Source: Azorinus chamasolen | Lineage: Eukaryota; Mollusca; Bivalvia; Cardiida; Solecurtidae | Assembly: GCA_963576725.1 (NCBI GenBank) | Contig: OY755240.1 | Coordinates: 96,630,316-96,694,315, forward strand | Length of the DNA: 64,000 nucleotides | Direction of reading: 5' to 3' | Shown: positions 59,701-61,790 of the stretch, piece after piece | Position numbering within the stretch: position 1 is the first letter of the stretch | How the letters are laid out: every line of letters starts with the position of its first letter | Position numbers and translations under genes: made by a program | Notes under the pieces: model-generated | The model's input: only the letters and a program-made list of their open reading frames with translations | Told to the model about the DNA's origin: nothing | Database searches by the model: none

Positions 59701-61790
59701 GTTTTTACCCTTATCATGCTAAGGGTTTGGTTTGGTTTTTATCGGGTTTTACATCATTTAAACAACTTATTTCAGTCATATCACGACATTCAGCTAATTA
59801 CAGGTGGAGGAACAAATTGCAGTTTCGTGCACGGAACATCCAGGTAGAACCATCGACCTACCGCCAGCCAGCTTACATGAAAAATCCAAATGCCTAGACC
59901 AGGATTTGAACACATAGCGGTGAGCGGCTTAGCGATTGTCAGTTGAAGACCATAACCACACAGCCACGGAGGCCCCCTCATACTAAGGGGGACCTTAGAG
60001 GTATTTGCAAACAGTTTTGATCCAGATGAGATGCAAAGGAGCCATCTGATAGGGTCTCCAATGTTTGCTTATAAAATAATATAGATCTGACTCTACAGAT
60101 GCTGCAATGCTAAAAACTGCCAGTGATCATAAACCATAATAAAAACCAGAGGTTTTTGTCACAAAAACAGATGTCTCCCCTCTAATAAAAACAATATGTA
60201 AACTTTAAAGGGAAATCACTAAAGATGTTATGGACTTGATGATTGATACTTCCCCTCATGGCCCTTGTGCACAACACTTACTTTCATCATGCTCTTTCCA
60301 TAAATGAAATGTCATTCCAATAGCATCAGTCGAACAGGAGTTATTGATCAGACAAAAAATGTAACAAAGGGCAATAACTCAAAAGTATTGAAGCCAGAGT
60401 TATCAGTGTTGCAGCCAGGATTTTAAAAAGAGGGGCGATTTTCCCCCCTCCCTTTGAAAATTAGGGGCGATTTGTTCAAAATAGGGGGGCGGACTTTTAT
60501 TTCACAACAATATCAATGCGAATCTAGCGCAATGGGTTCGACACGGTCGATTTCGTCGCTTTCTACAGGACTAATCTGTCTGTGACTCGTAGAAGATGAA
60601 TAACTCGGTTACATATCTTTGACACTTGAATTTGAGCTGAATTTGGTTATAGGAAGGGTACCTACCCCAAAGTAGTCGCTGATTTTTCTTTAAGATAATG
60701 TTTTTTGACGATTTTTACAGCAAACACGTTTTTACTGTTTTCATTTGATTATATAGGTTACGGGCATAGACTAAAAGTCGGACCGAGACAGGCAAAAATT
60801 ACTTTACTCAACAAGTTATAAATTATCAGTTGTGAGTGATGTTTTATTGTTTTATCATAAGCACAATTAATTAACAAAGTAGTCACCGAACCGCGTTTTA
60901 GCCTTACCTACTATACATGACAGTTGACAAACATCCGGTTCAGATTCGATATGAATTAAAAGCTTTACCGGTACTTGCTACAAACTGTTTCGACAGCCTG
61001 AGGGAGGGAATTTTTTAGCAAAGTAATATTGAAACTTTAGTGCGCGACTAGGCGCCCCCCTCCAGTGAAAAAGAGGGGGGATTTTTCAGAAAAAGGGGGG
61101 AATCGCGCGATCGCGCGTCCTGGCTGCAACGCTGTGTATGTATATGTCTCTGACTTCATCAAACCTAAATTTAACGGGTATCGATTTAATCCAATTCAAT
61201 GTTCCATAATAACAATTTATAATAATGATCTGGATCCATCTTATAAGTTCATTTTATTGATTGATTGACAGCGAAAATGTAAATCTGATAACAAAAATTC
61301 ATGAAAATAAATAGGTGCCAAACCGTCTAGGATAAATTTTTGGGAGGGGCCGAGTTGACCATGGTACCGAATCGTCTTGTGGCCGAATTGTCTAGGGGCC
61401 GAGTTTGTTTGGTGCCGAGTCGTGCAGAAACCCAAACACTGGGCTACTTTAATACAGTAATTTTGCAAGTTGACAACTATGGCACTCGGAATGTTTAAAA
61501 ATATTTCAGTTAAAAACCATCATTTTGCAAATTCAAAACTATGTCGCTCGGAATGTTTTGCGAGTTAAGAAATATTTCAGCCGGGCAAATATTTCGCGCG
61601 GTCGCAAAACTCGGTAGAGATCCCTTTAAAAAGCATTATTTTAGTAACCGACACGAAAAGAAGTCTGGAAAATAGCTTTATAGACTCAATGACAAGCAAT
61701 GGAAAACAAGTGATGGGAGAGAACGATTCTTTTTCTTTCAACTTACGTTAAATCGGCATTATTCAGTAGATCAGAGACAAAGTCTTCCAT
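11759..61790 (-). CDS. HIRIP3: HIRIP3 orthologue, complete 11-exon gene
   Basis: The coding sequence joins, in transcript order, 61790-61747, 56959-56830, 39213-39117, 37036-36881, 32736-32554, 27530-25846, 19695-19585, 16367-16272, 15170-15008, 12581-12492 and 11901-11759. These sum to 2898 nt, 965 codons plus TAA, with every junction in phase. HIRIP3 is a nuclear chaperone for H2A-type histones that binds HIRA and carries a CHZ motif; the human protein is a known CK2 substrate. Seen here: an N-terminal helical domain (about residues 15-58, with VRVRYKEHMGREL), a low-complexity Ser/Asp/Lys centre with 13-14 acidic-TPL-basic repeats (about 259-800), a C-terminal conserved region (about 845-917, with LRKICRACGMF and AGMKGQPS) and a terminal GLKGIIDSEGSDDD matching the family tail. 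Length exceeds the ~556-residue human protein because of the central repeats. Both conserved ends and the uninterrupted frame make this a confident call. UTRs and polyadenylation site are not determined. Confidence 0.95.
11979..12178. mobile_element. TTAA MITE, family 2 (partly deleted hairpin)
   Basis: TTAACCCATTCCCTC to GGAGGTAAGATTAA. One hairpin arm is lost. It lies in the intron just upstream of the HIRIP3 terminal exon. Confidence 0.55.
12492..12581 (-). CDS. HIRIP3: HIRIP3 exon 10 (CHZ region, second half)
   Basis: Encodes residues 889-918: GQPSMKKAEEIRLKKEAADL then NKDNIISTEP. This continues the family pattern GTPSLxKCRxLKEQREEAAE...ANIIS. Acceptor TTTAAATAG, donor GTACTA; phase 1 at both ends. 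Together with exon 9 it completes the conserved H2A-binding segment. Confidence 0.93.
12746..12948. mobile_element. pogo-like MITE with TA flanks
   Basis: TA-CAGTAAAACCTCGATTATT to ATAATCGAAGTTTTACTG-TA. The ~45-bp hairpin arms meet at AGCTCCTAGAGGAGCT. Confidence 0.7.
13560..14040 (+). repeat. 42-bp minisatellite (GTATTTGAGTACACA)
   Basis: About ten head-to-tail units of roughly 42 bp with GTATTTGAGTACACA and ATCTGTAGCTCTGTATCTTT. The left end (13540-13590) is one arm of a CAACATAGGGTTTGGTGGAG hairpin repeat. Open frames across it reflect the unit being a multiple of three. Confidence 0.8.
14189..14280 (+). repeat. tRNA-headed SINE
   Basis: GCGTCGGTAGCTCAGTCG looks like a pol III A box and GGTTTAAGCCCC like a degenerate B box ~50 bp later. 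It does not fold as a good tRNA, so a SINE head is more likely than a tRNA gene. Confidence 0.5.
14680..14760 (-). repeat. Possible second tRNA-like SINE head
   Basis: On the minus strand GGATTCAAATCTAG resembles a B box, preceded by TGTGCTGCTGACTCTAAGGA. Too decayed for a firm call. Confidence 0.25.
14902..15000 (+). repeat. Minisatellite next to HIRIP3 exon 9 donor
   Basis: Two and a half units of the 13560-14040 family (TAGCTCTGTATCTGTTAGTA). It ends seven bases from exon 9. Confidence 0.7.
15008..15170 (-). CDS. HIRIP3: HIRIP3 exon 9 (C-terminal conserved, CHZ region)
   Basis: Encodes residues 835-888 with HHLKQLRKICRACGMFVRND, then RELIGCNTDKQKVSRLKEVL, then QKAGMK. This aligns with the C-terminal histone-binding region of HIRIP3, where human has LKRYIRACG and later LRAELEALGMKG. 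It is the best diagnostic block of the gene. Acceptor TATTGTTACAG, donor GTGGGT; entry phase 0, exit phase 1. A 43-bp minisatellite (14902-15000) starts only seven bases into the following intron. Confidence 0.94.
15227..15385. mobile_element. pogo-like MITE, one hairpin arm shortened
   Basis: GTGAAAACTCGATTATTCAA to TCGTAGTTTTTACTG. The left hairpin arm GGTGGCAGCTTAATGCAGGG is complete; the right arm is cut after the apex GCTCCTCTAGGAGC. Confidence 0.55.
15722..15917. repeat. TTAA MITE, family 1, hairpin half deleted
   Basis: TTAACCTTTTCCCTTTTCTA to TATATGAGGGAAAGGGCTAA. Only the right hairpin arm (GGAGCTGTCTGATCTGGGTC) remains. Confidence 0.5.
15925..16205 (+). repeat. 29-bp minisatellite
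   Basis: About nine units of CAAAGGCCTGCACTATGCCA plus AAGTCCCWT. It lies 67 bp from HIRIP3 exon 8. 29 is not a multiple of three, so the frames rotate and it is not coding. Confidence 0.85.
16272..16367 (-). CDS. HIRIP3: HIRIP3 exon 8
   Basis: Encodes residues 803-834: AEYHSSDDNGGSTSKGTKKA then KKVGQEKKKVVK, an acidic cluster followed by a strongly basic stretch just before the CHZ region. Acceptor ACATAATACAG, donor GTTGGT; phase 0 at both ends. There are no aromatic or cysteine landmarks. Placement rests on splice sites, frame and composition. Confidence 0.85.
16539..17401. mobile_element. TTAA MITE, family 2, split by a LINE fragment
   Basis: TTAACCAATTCCCACATAGG at 16539; hairpin around GCTCCTGTGGAGC; broken after CTCTATTTATC (16702). 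The remaining end resumes at about 17344 (ATGGTTAATTTCAC) and finishes GTGGAAATGGGTTAA at 17401. Confidence 0.65.
16703..17345 (+). pseudogene. 5'-truncated LINE 3' end
   Basis: An open stretch (to the stop at 16847) encodes DWNSLPENIKLMKAKFAFKK followed by MVKKALMEE, like the C-terminal end of CR1/jockey-type reverse transcriptase ORFs (WNsLP...FKk.L). A 3' UTR follows with AATAAA at 17320 and a short (TCTA)n tail, 17326-17345. This end structure is that of a retrotransposed LINE. Confidence 0.65.
17398..17551. mobile_element. TTAA-bounded palindromic MITE
   Basis: TTAATTAGATTATTTCTTAT to AACAGGGAAATGGTTAA. Arms carry CACAGGACTTTTTGGCCATG and its inverted partner. A fold-back version of family 4. 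Confidence 0.5.
17968..18483 (+). mobile_element. Helitron-like element of the GTCACCTGC type, split by a MITE
   Basis: Left end CAAGTGTTCGGAGGAAAACA and TGTCACCTGCTCGCAGCTGA; right end GCCTCTCGGCAAGTGACAC. It is interrupted at 18025-18274 by a TTAA MITE. Related copies lie at 63159-63743. Confidence 0.55.
18025..18274. mobile_element. TTAA MITE, family 3 (complete)
   Basis: TTAACCCTTCGCTTGCTGAA to AATAGCAAGCAAAGGGTTAA, with the AATAGTGCAGACCCTGATG hairpin and apex GCTCCTGCAGGA. TTAA lies at both junctions with the interrupted element, as for piggyBac-type insertion. Confidence 0.7.
18570..18740 (+). repeat. ~30-bp tandem repeat ATTACTATTAATGATGTCATT
   Basis: At least five near copies; a further block lies at 17805-17880. 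Derived from the internal TTAATGATGTCATTATTTCT of family 4 MITEs. Confidence 0.6.
19079..19551. mobile_element. TTAA MITE, family 4, with nested family 1 copy
   Basis: The outer copy runs TTAACCCTTTATTCC to GAGTAAAGGGTTT. The inner copy, 19124-19373, runs TTAACCCTTTCCCTC to ACAGGGAAAGGGTTAA with the full hairpin (apex GGCTCCTAGAGGAGCC). Both lie within intron 7, just downstream of exon 7's GC donor. Confidence 0.7.
19585..19695 (-). CDS. HIRIP3: HIRIP3 exon 7, ends at a GC donor
   Basis: Encodes residues 766-802 (DTKLNGTGKSSPPISDSDDS, then EDMPLAQLNKSAERKLK), holding the last degenerate copy of the acidic-x-PL-basic motif. Acceptor is TTGTGTAG. The donor reads AAAG followed by GCAAGT, the standard GC-AG consensus. 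The alternative GT four bases further (exon end 19581) would shift the frame and meet a TGA in exon 8, so the GC donor is preferred. Phase 0 at both ends. A Helitron-like element starts about 28 nt upstream of the acceptor. Confidence 0.87.
19724..22015 (-). mobile_element. Helitron-like element with ~165-bp array (CAAGAGGGCC family)
   Basis: Left ACAAGAGGGCCAGAATGGCC with CGCTCACC; about thirteen ~165-bp units with CTGCCCACCCCTGGGGCGGG; a (GACGACG)-rich tail (21925-21965); right hairpin CTCACCCTGAGCAC...CTGGTGAGCTAA. Its left end starts 28 nt from the HIRIP3 exon 7 acceptor. It contains a 661-bp internal duplication. Confidence 0.75.
22016..22322. other. Intron 6 spacer between two array elements
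   Basis: No repeat or coding signal recognised. Confidence 0.35.
22323..23950 (-). mobile_element. Second CAAGAGGGCC-family array element
   Basis: Same left end, about nine ~165-bp units, the same GACGCGGGACGACG tail and the same right hairpin ending GGTGAGCTAA. It lies in the same orientation as the copy 300 bp before it. Confidence 0.75.
23951..24677. other. Intron 6 unique sequence
   Basis: No coding exon, array or MITE end recognised. It has several ATAGATCTAGATCTAT-type palindromes. Confidence 0.35.
24678..24822. mobile_element. Long perfect-stem hairpin MITE
   Basis: Arms of ~70 bp pair almost without gaps: TTCTGGTCATAATGGCACAC with GTGTGCCGTTATGACCAGAA, meeting at AATAGCCCTCGGGCTATT. 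No relation to the TTAA families is visible. Confidence 0.65.
25029..25465. repeat. Decayed CCCTGACA-rich MITE with MITE insert
   Basis: The ends resemble the hAT-like MITE at 38390-38667 (CATAAACCAAGAGGAAACAA; CCCTGACACCTGAAACCCTG). The interior holds a family 4 hairpin relic (25190-25310). Confidence 0.4.
25741..25815. repeat. TTAA MITE relic just downstream of exon 6 donor
   Basis: TAGGAGCCGTCTAATCTGGG and AAGGCGTATTCATGGAGTA belong to family 4. The relic lies about 30 bp inside intron 6. Confidence 0.4.
25846..27530 (-). CDS. HIRIP3: HIRIP3 exon 6, acidic-TPL-basic repeat exon
   Basis: This 1685-nt exon encodes residues 204-765. It carries at least 13 copies of a motif of the form S-D-S-D-x-S-T-G-D-T-P-L-x-K-K-R. 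From about residue 320 to 560 these lie in tandem 34-residue (102-nt) units with the spacer KVKSKIKxSPxDAK; elsewhere they are more diverged. The acidic serine clusters look like CK2 sites (inference; human HIRIP3 is a CK2 substrate). Acceptor is TATACTCCAG at 27531, donor GTAAAC at 25845; entry phase 1, exit phase 0. The frame runs on into introns on both sides (to 27576 and 25753), but those ends are not coding because they break the splice pattern and enter a MITE. Unit similarity at DNA level suggests recent expansion, so copy number may vary between individuals. Confidence 0.93.
26550..27183 (-). repeat. In-frame 102-bp coding minisatellite within HIRIP3 exon 6
   Basis: About seven head-to-tail 102-bp units encode the 34-residue repeat. 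The units between about 26640 and 27050 are nearly identical apart from scattered substitutions, and one unit is shortened so that KHSPV passes straight to DSDSDCS. All length changes keep the frame. Confidence 0.85.
27794..29441 (-). mobile_element. CAAGAGGGCC-family array element in intron 5
   Basis: Complete: left hairpin end, about nine ~165-bp units, GACGCGGGACGACGG tail (29350-29390), and right hairpin GGTGAGCTAA. Confidence 0.75.
29512..29755. repeat. TTAA MITE, family 4
   Basis: TTAACCATTTACTCC, hairpin around GGCTCCTACAGGAGCC, decayed right end AAGGGAGTAAAAT. A G-run precedes it (29491-29508). Confidence 0.5.
29950..30510 (+). repeat. 30/31-bp minisatellite with 61-bp higher-order period
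   Basis: About 18 units of ATTCAATGCAAGTGGATGCA plus AACACCAGA. From ~30110 a 30-bp form (GCAGTGGATGTAAAC) alternates with a 31-bp form (GCAAGAGGATGCAAAC). Confidence 0.85.
30830..31142 (-). repeat. Helitron-like relic, GTTTGTGGGG end
   Basis: Contains two diverged units (AATAATAACTTTTAAATTGA, AATAATAACTTTCAAACCGA), GGACAGGGCGATTCAAATAT and the right end TTTTGTTTGTGGGGTACAAA, as in the 9872-10221 element. Confidence 0.5.
31205..31645 (+). repeat. 51-bp minisatellite
   Basis: About eight units of CTAACAGAGCATTACTGGAA plus CAAGGTTTACCCTTGTCTTGC. The last two units are 57 bp (an added ACTTGT). All lengths are multiples of three, which keeps one frame open, but composition and context give no support for a protein. 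Confidence 0.85.
31690..31960. repeat. CCAAACCCTATGTTGTGACC hairpin plus CAAGATG-type relic
   Basis: 31695-31775 pairs CTCCACCAAACCCTATG with its inverted copy. 31882-31960 has ACAAGATGTGTTTGTGTAAA and TGACCTTGACCTT. Confidence 0.45.
32554..32736 (-). CDS. HIRIP3: HIRIP3 exon 5
   Basis: Encodes residues 143-203: an acidic serine-rich half (SDNPEMSSDQDGHQSSDRSD), then a lysine-rich, probably helical half (EDLKQALAKLKKARDRKIQL, then SQEKKQKFLKK). Acceptor TTGTTTTCAG; donor GTCTGC, weaker than the others. Phase 1 at both ends. The alternation of acidic and basic blocks resembles the centre of HIRIP3 in other animals. Confidence 0.86.
32737..33335. other. Intron 4 sequence with a pogo-like end
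   Basis: CAGTCCACTCTTGTTATGGC at 32869 resembles a pogo-type end, with no visible partner. Otherwise no gene or array. Confidence 0.3.
33336..35145 (-). mobile_element. CAAGAGGGCC-family array element in intron 4
   Basis: Complete: left hairpin end, about ten ~165-bp units, a long GACGACGGACGACGG tail (35040-35095), and right hairpin GGTGAGCTAA. Confidence 0.75.
35146..35815. other. Intron 4 spacer
   Basis: No exon or array. AGTCGAACTCTCGATAAGTC and CTCGACATAACCAGAGTCGA (35738-35805) look like ends of a decayed pogo-like MITE. Confidence 0.35.
35820..36225 (+). repeat. 34-bp minisatellite (CACCAAACCCTATGTTGTTA)
   Basis: About twelve head-to-tail units with TTTCTCCACCAAACCC and TATGTTGTTATCACTTCA. 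The unit equals one arm of the dispersed CCAAACCCTATG hairpins at 13540, 31695, 37645 and 38250. Confidence 0.85.
36395..36770 (+). repeat. Helitron-like array relic
   Basis: Two to three units with GGACCTTGTGCATGACACTT and TCTCATCA, then GACGACGACAACAACAAAGT and the right end TCGCAGGCGACACAAAAATC. It lies about 110 bp from exon 4. Confidence 0.5.
36881..37036 (-). CDS. HIRIP3: HIRIP3 exon 4
   Basis: Encodes residues 91-142, highly basic (QRLKKVNRQPQPAKKVMQK, then YPKRKRTPRLEF). PKRKRTPR could act as a nuclear localisation signal, which is inference. Acceptor TTATTTTAG, donor GTAAGG, phase 1 at both ends. It joins exons 3 and 5 without a stop. Confidence 0.87.
37086..37546 (+). mobile_element. 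Helitron-like element, short array
   Basis: CTAGAAAATTGTGTCTGTAA and GATGCCCCAGTGG at the left; two units with TTTGACCTTGACCTTGGGCT; a GACAGACGGACGGACAG tail; right end AACGGGGCATACAA. GATGCCCC and GGGGCAT form the inverted pair. It begins ~50 bp upstream of exon 4 in transcript sense. Confidence 0.55.
37643..37731. repeat. CCAAACC hairpin
   Basis: ATCGCCATTTCTCTACCAAA pairs with TTTGGTGGAGAAATGGCAAT over a ~35-bp arm. Confidence 0.55.
37974..38178. mobile_element. pogo-like MITE with TA flanks
   Basis: TA-CAGTAAAACCTCTCTAAACC to GGTTTAGAGAGGTTTTACTG-TA, near-perfect ends. The hairpin meets at AGCTCCTCTAGGAGCT. Confidence 0.75.
38250..38390. repeat. CCAAACCC hairpin, interrupted
   Basis: CTCAATAAAACCCTATACTG pairs with CACAACATAGGGTTTGGTG. 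Its normal continuation (TTATCTGTAGCTCTGTAT) resumes at ~38662 after the insert 38391-38665. Confidence 0.55.
38391..38665. mobile_element. hAT-like MITE, CAGGGTTGCCAC ends
   Basis: Ends CTGGGTTGCCAC and GTGGCAACCCTG; the interior is rich in TTCCCTGACA. It splits a dispersed repeat, with TTATCT before and TATCT after, suggesting a short target duplication. Confidence 0.55.
38666..39116. repeat. TTAA MITE relics in intron 3
   Basis: Fragments such as TTTTTGGCCATGGCAGAAAC and TAGGAGCTGTCTGATCTGGG, with no intact copy. Confidence 0.4.
39117..39213 (-). CDS. HIRIP3: HIRIP3 exon 3
   Basis: Encodes residues 59-90 plus one base: a Ser/Asp-rich stretch (NSDSSSPQSTKSVSPGDKEN) and then a basic one (NINKKIILK). 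Acceptor ends ACAACAG, donor GTAAGT; entry phase 0, exit phase 1. A TTAA MITE (39244 onward) begins about 30 nt upstream of this acceptor. No domain is recognised; the composition suits the disordered linker after the N-terminal domain. Confidence 0.85.
39429..40520 (-). mobile_element. Helitron2-like element with exact insertion site
   Basis: Left CTAGAGG plus hairpin GTTTTTGTCACAAAAAC and GATGTCTCCCC; five ~155-bp units with AAAGGGCAATAACTCC and GTTATCGTCCGGACAAAAA; (GACA)n at 40394-40465; right GGGGGGGAGACATTA. On the minus strand it ends hairpin-CTCTAG. 1092 bp, no ORF. Confidence 0.8.
40394..40465 (+). repeat. (GACA)n microsatellite
   Basis: About 18 GACA units with one GACG interruption, in the tail of the Helitron2-like element. 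Confidence 0.9.
40698..40858 (+). repeat. CAAGATG-family Helitron-like relic
   Basis: ACAAGATGTGTTTGTGAAAC, then TGACCTTTGACC and TGACCTTGACCTTGACATG. One array unit. Confidence 0.5.
40860..41109. mobile_element. TTAA MITE, family 1 (complete)
   Basis: TTAACCCCTTCCCTCATATA to AACAGGGAAAGGGTTAA. The hairpin pairs GCAAACAGAGTAGACCCAGA with its complement around GGCTCCTAGAGGAGCC. Confidence 0.75.
41310..41460. mobile_element. 151-bp hAT-like MITE with 8-bp target duplication
   Basis: Inverted ends GCGTTTTCCCTGACCCC and GGGGTCAAGGGAAAACCC. Flanks ACTCTTGC (41302-41309) and GCTCTTGC (41461-41468) agree at 7 of 8 positions, the hAT pattern. Confidence 0.7.
41720..42000 (+). repeat. 37-bp minisatellite made from MITE hairpin sequence
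   Basis: About seven units of CACAGTTTTTAATGCCCCTC plus TGCAAACAGAGTAGACC. The second half of the unit is the arm of the TTAA MITE hairpin. Confidence 0.85.
42263..42487. mobile_element. TTAA MITE, family 2 (complete)
   Basis: TTAAACCCTTTCCTCC to GGAGGAAAGGGTTAA. Hairpin GATAAATAGAGCATTTGCTC around CTCCTATGGAG. Confidence 0.7.
42490..42775 (+). repeat. 36-bp minisatellite made from MITE hairpin sequence
   Basis: About eight units of GGAACCCTCTGATCTGGGCC plus TACACTGTTTGCTTAA. The motif is the opposite arm of the TTAA MITE hairpin. An open frame (LTEPSDLGLHCL) is a by-product of the 36-bp period. Confidence 0.8.
42988..43214. mobile_element. TTAA MITE, family 2 (complete)
   Basis: TTAACCCTTTCCTCCATAAA to TATGCGGGAATGGGTTAA. 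Hairpin apex GCTCCTTAGGAGC. Confidence 0.75.
43427..43701. mobile_element. TTAA MITE, family 1
   Basis: TTAACAATTTCCCTGTTTCA to ATATGATTGAAACGGTTAA, with an internal tandem duplication of ACACAATTGTTAWAATGAAA. Hairpin apex GGCTCCTATAGGAGCC. Confidence 0.65.
44097..44370 (-). repeat. (GAGT)n and SINE-tail-like repeat
   Basis: (GAGT)n at 44098-44118 is followed by GGGTTTAACGTCCGACCAAC and AGTATTTCAGTTATATGC. This matches the tail of the SINEs at 55805 and 59720 on the minus strand. Confidence 0.45.
44371..45210. other. Intron 2 sequence without a recognised gene
   Basis: One pogo-like remnant (CCTGTCTTAAGTGGTCATAA, GTAGCTTAAAGCAGG). Otherwise AT-rich and featureless. Confidence 0.35.
45505..45796. 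mobile_element. TTAA MITE, family 4
   Basis: TTAACCCTTTACTTC to GGAGTAAAGGGTTAA. The hairpin is decayed (GAGGAGGTTCCGAGC). Confidence 0.55.
45855..46007 (+). repeat. tRNA-headed SINE
   Basis: A-box-like TGGTCAAGTGG (45874) and B-box-like AGTTCGATTCC (45909), then CTTCGGATAAGACTTTATAA and CAGTGCTTTACACTGGGCAC. A second copy is on the minus strand at 52937-53166. Confidence 0.6.
47694..47750 (+). repeat. C28 followed by A29 homopolymers
   Basis: 47694-47721 is all C and 47722-47750 all A. Such abutting homopolymers can be a retroposition or telomere-like tail, but also an assembly or sequencing fault. Confidence 0.8.
47860..48765. repeat. ~906-bp near-perfect palindrome
   Basis: Left arm 47860-48298 and right arm 48326-48765 are inverted copies with scattered substitutions and small indels. 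The stem closes CCCGG...CCGGG around a 27-base loop. Outer ends TATTGAAAGGTATC and GATACCTTTCAATA. No credible protein lies in either arm. Confidence 0.8.
49828..51222 (-). mobile_element. CTAGAACT-family element with AGGTCA-rich array, nested
   Basis: Left CTAGAACTATCACTAAAGGT with AATACCCCCACACGGCAGCC. Six ~155-bp units run from about 50270 with CCAAAGGTCAAGGTCACAGA and CTACTCCTGAGTAACATTTA. No clear right end is seen; the host array resumes at about 51223 (GGGTGCACAACAACTCATGC). Confidence 0.6.
51540..51665 (+). repeat. SINE 3' portion
   Basis: CACCCCGGTTTCTCCGTATT, CCCCTCTCTCTCTGAGGTGC, then CAAACCAAACCAAAC... at the tail. It matches the distal part of the SINE at 52937-53166. Confidence 0.5.
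51666..52140. other. Intron 2 spacer with MITE scraps
   Basis: AT-rich. TTAATGAATATTCATTAGG-type palindromes occur at 51870 and 52078; no gene. Confidence 0.35.
52150..52380 (+). repeat. Two short minisatellites
   Basis: 52150-52225 repeats GTGAGGGGCTTTTGTATGAG. 52225-52375 holds about three 45-bp units with TTGACTTCAACCATCAATGT and AGGACAGATTTGTTGTTAGT. Confidence 0.75.
52537..52783. mobile_element. TTAA MITE, family 1 (complete)
   Basis: TTAACCCTTTCCCTGTTCTA to TATGAGGGAAAGGGTTAA. Hairpin apex GGCTCCTCTAGGAGCC. Confidence 0.75.
52937..53166 (-). repeat. tRNA-headed SINE
   Basis: On the minus strand GAGCGGCAGAAGTGTGGTTA starts the head, with the B box GGGTTCGATCC; then TTCGGACGAGACTATAAACC, CAGTGCTTTACACT and GGGTTTCTCTGTATCCTCTC. 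It shares body and tail with 45855-46007 and 51540-51665. Confidence 0.65.
53776..53988. mobile_element. pogo-like MITE
   Basis: CAGTAAAAACATC to GGTTTAGAGGGGTTTTACTA. The hairpin pairs GTGGCAGCTTAATGCAGGGT with ACCCTGTATTAAGCAGCCAT. Confidence 0.6.
54620..54715 (+). repeat. 46-bp direct duplication
   Basis: CATATTACAGTTGAACTTCG and ATATCTCGAACTTC occur twice. The text resembles a pogo-like MITE end. Confidence 0.6.
54783..55011. mobile_element. TTAA MITE, family 2 (complete)
   Basis: TTAACCCATTCCCTC to ATGAGGGAATGGGTTAA. Hairpin GATAAATAGAGCATTTGCTC around the apex GCTCCTATAGGAGC. Confidence 0.75.
55464..56174 (+). repeat. Segmental duplication, copy A
   Basis: Shares TTCCTCCTTAGCCAATTT, GGGGGTCCTAGGACC, ATATAAACTACACCATGA and a whole SINE with copy B (57260-57360 plus 59500-60049), in the same orientation. 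Confidence 0.75.
55805..56110 (-). repeat. tRNA-headed SINE
   Basis: Minus-strand head at about 56099-56024: GGAGGCCTCCATGG-like start (GGGGCCTCCATGGCCTAGTG) and a perfect-looking B box GGGTTCGAATCCC. The tail has AAACGACATAAAACCCGATA. A second copy lies at 59720-59995 in the duplicated segment. Confidence 0.7.
56290..56800 (+). repeat. ~165-bp array next to exon 2
   Basis: Three to four units with GGTTTTTCTACA, CAAGGTCACAGAGACTTGAA and CATCCCAAGATGTACTCACA. It ends ~30 bp from the HIRIP3 exon 2 donor. Confidence 0.65.
56830..56959 (-). CDS. HIRIP3: HIRIP3 exon 2 (N-terminal conserved domain)
   Basis: Encodes residues 15-58, including KKLVRVRYKEHMGREL and EEKDKINGMVYAFISEY. This matches the family's N-terminal helical domain, where human HIRIP3 has an RRRYLAH segment followed by a PEEK-containing helix. 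Acceptor is TTCTTTTAAG before TGTGCTG; donor is GTGTGT. Entry phase 2, exit phase 0. The exon lies between two copies of a segmental duplication (55464-56174 and 57260-60049). Confidence 0.92.
57361..59499 (-). mobile_element. Helitron-like element with AGGTCA-rich array (CAAGATG family)
   Basis: Left CAAGATGTGTTTGTGAAACA with CTATGCCCC; about a dozen ~110-160-bp units with TGACCTTTGACCCTGAA and GACCTTGACATGTCACCCC; a GACAGACAGG tail; right TATGCCCCCCAGATCAGATC palindrome ending GGGGGGCATAA. The minus strand ends in a GTGTTTcacAAACAC hairpin plus ATCTTG. Confidence 0.75.
59720..59995 (-). repeat. tRNA-headed SINE, duplicated copy
   Basis: The same SINE as 55805-56110 with a more diverged B box (GTGTTCAAATCC on the minus strand). 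It was carried by the segmental duplication. Confidence 0.6.
60146..60403 (-). repeat. Helitron2-like left end, truncated
   Basis: CAGAGGTTTTTGTCACAAAA and GATGTCTCCCC, then two diverged units of the 39429-40520 array. It stops at the element beginning 60404. Confidence 0.55.
60404..61134. mobile_element. hAT-like non-autonomous element, 731 bp
   Basis: Inverted ends CAGTGTTGCAGCCAGGA and TCCTGGCTGCAACGCTG, followed inward by G-rich / C-rich stretches (GGGGCGATTTTCCCCCC; AAAAAGGGGGG). No ORF of transposase size. No matching 8-bp flanks are seen (AGAGTTAT versus TGTATGTA). Confidence 0.55.
61310..61430 (+). repeat. Short degenerate repeat GGCCGAGTTGTCTAGGTGCC
   Basis: Four to five loose copies of GTGCCGAATCGTCT / GGGCCGAGTTG in intron 1. 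Confidence 0.5.
61747..61790 (-). CDS. HIRIP3: HIRIP3 exon 1 (start codon)
   Basis: Encodes MEDFVSDLLNNADL and two bases of residue 15. The ATG is at 61790-61788 with G at -3 and +4, a good initiation context. The donor is a consensus GTAAGT (61746-61741), phase 2. A short acidic first exon that runs into the conserved RYKEHMGREL domain fits HIRIP3. The frame stays open upstream for some distance without an ATG that I could see, so this start is the natural choice. Confidence 0.88.

Larger units (their letters stand above)
57260..60049 (+). repeat. Segmental duplication, copy B, split by a Helitron-like element
   Basis: 57260-57360 and 59500-60049 match copy A. The match breaks inside CAAATTGAA / AAAGTAGGGGGTCC, exactly where the 57361-59499 element begins and ends. 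Confidence 0.75.
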
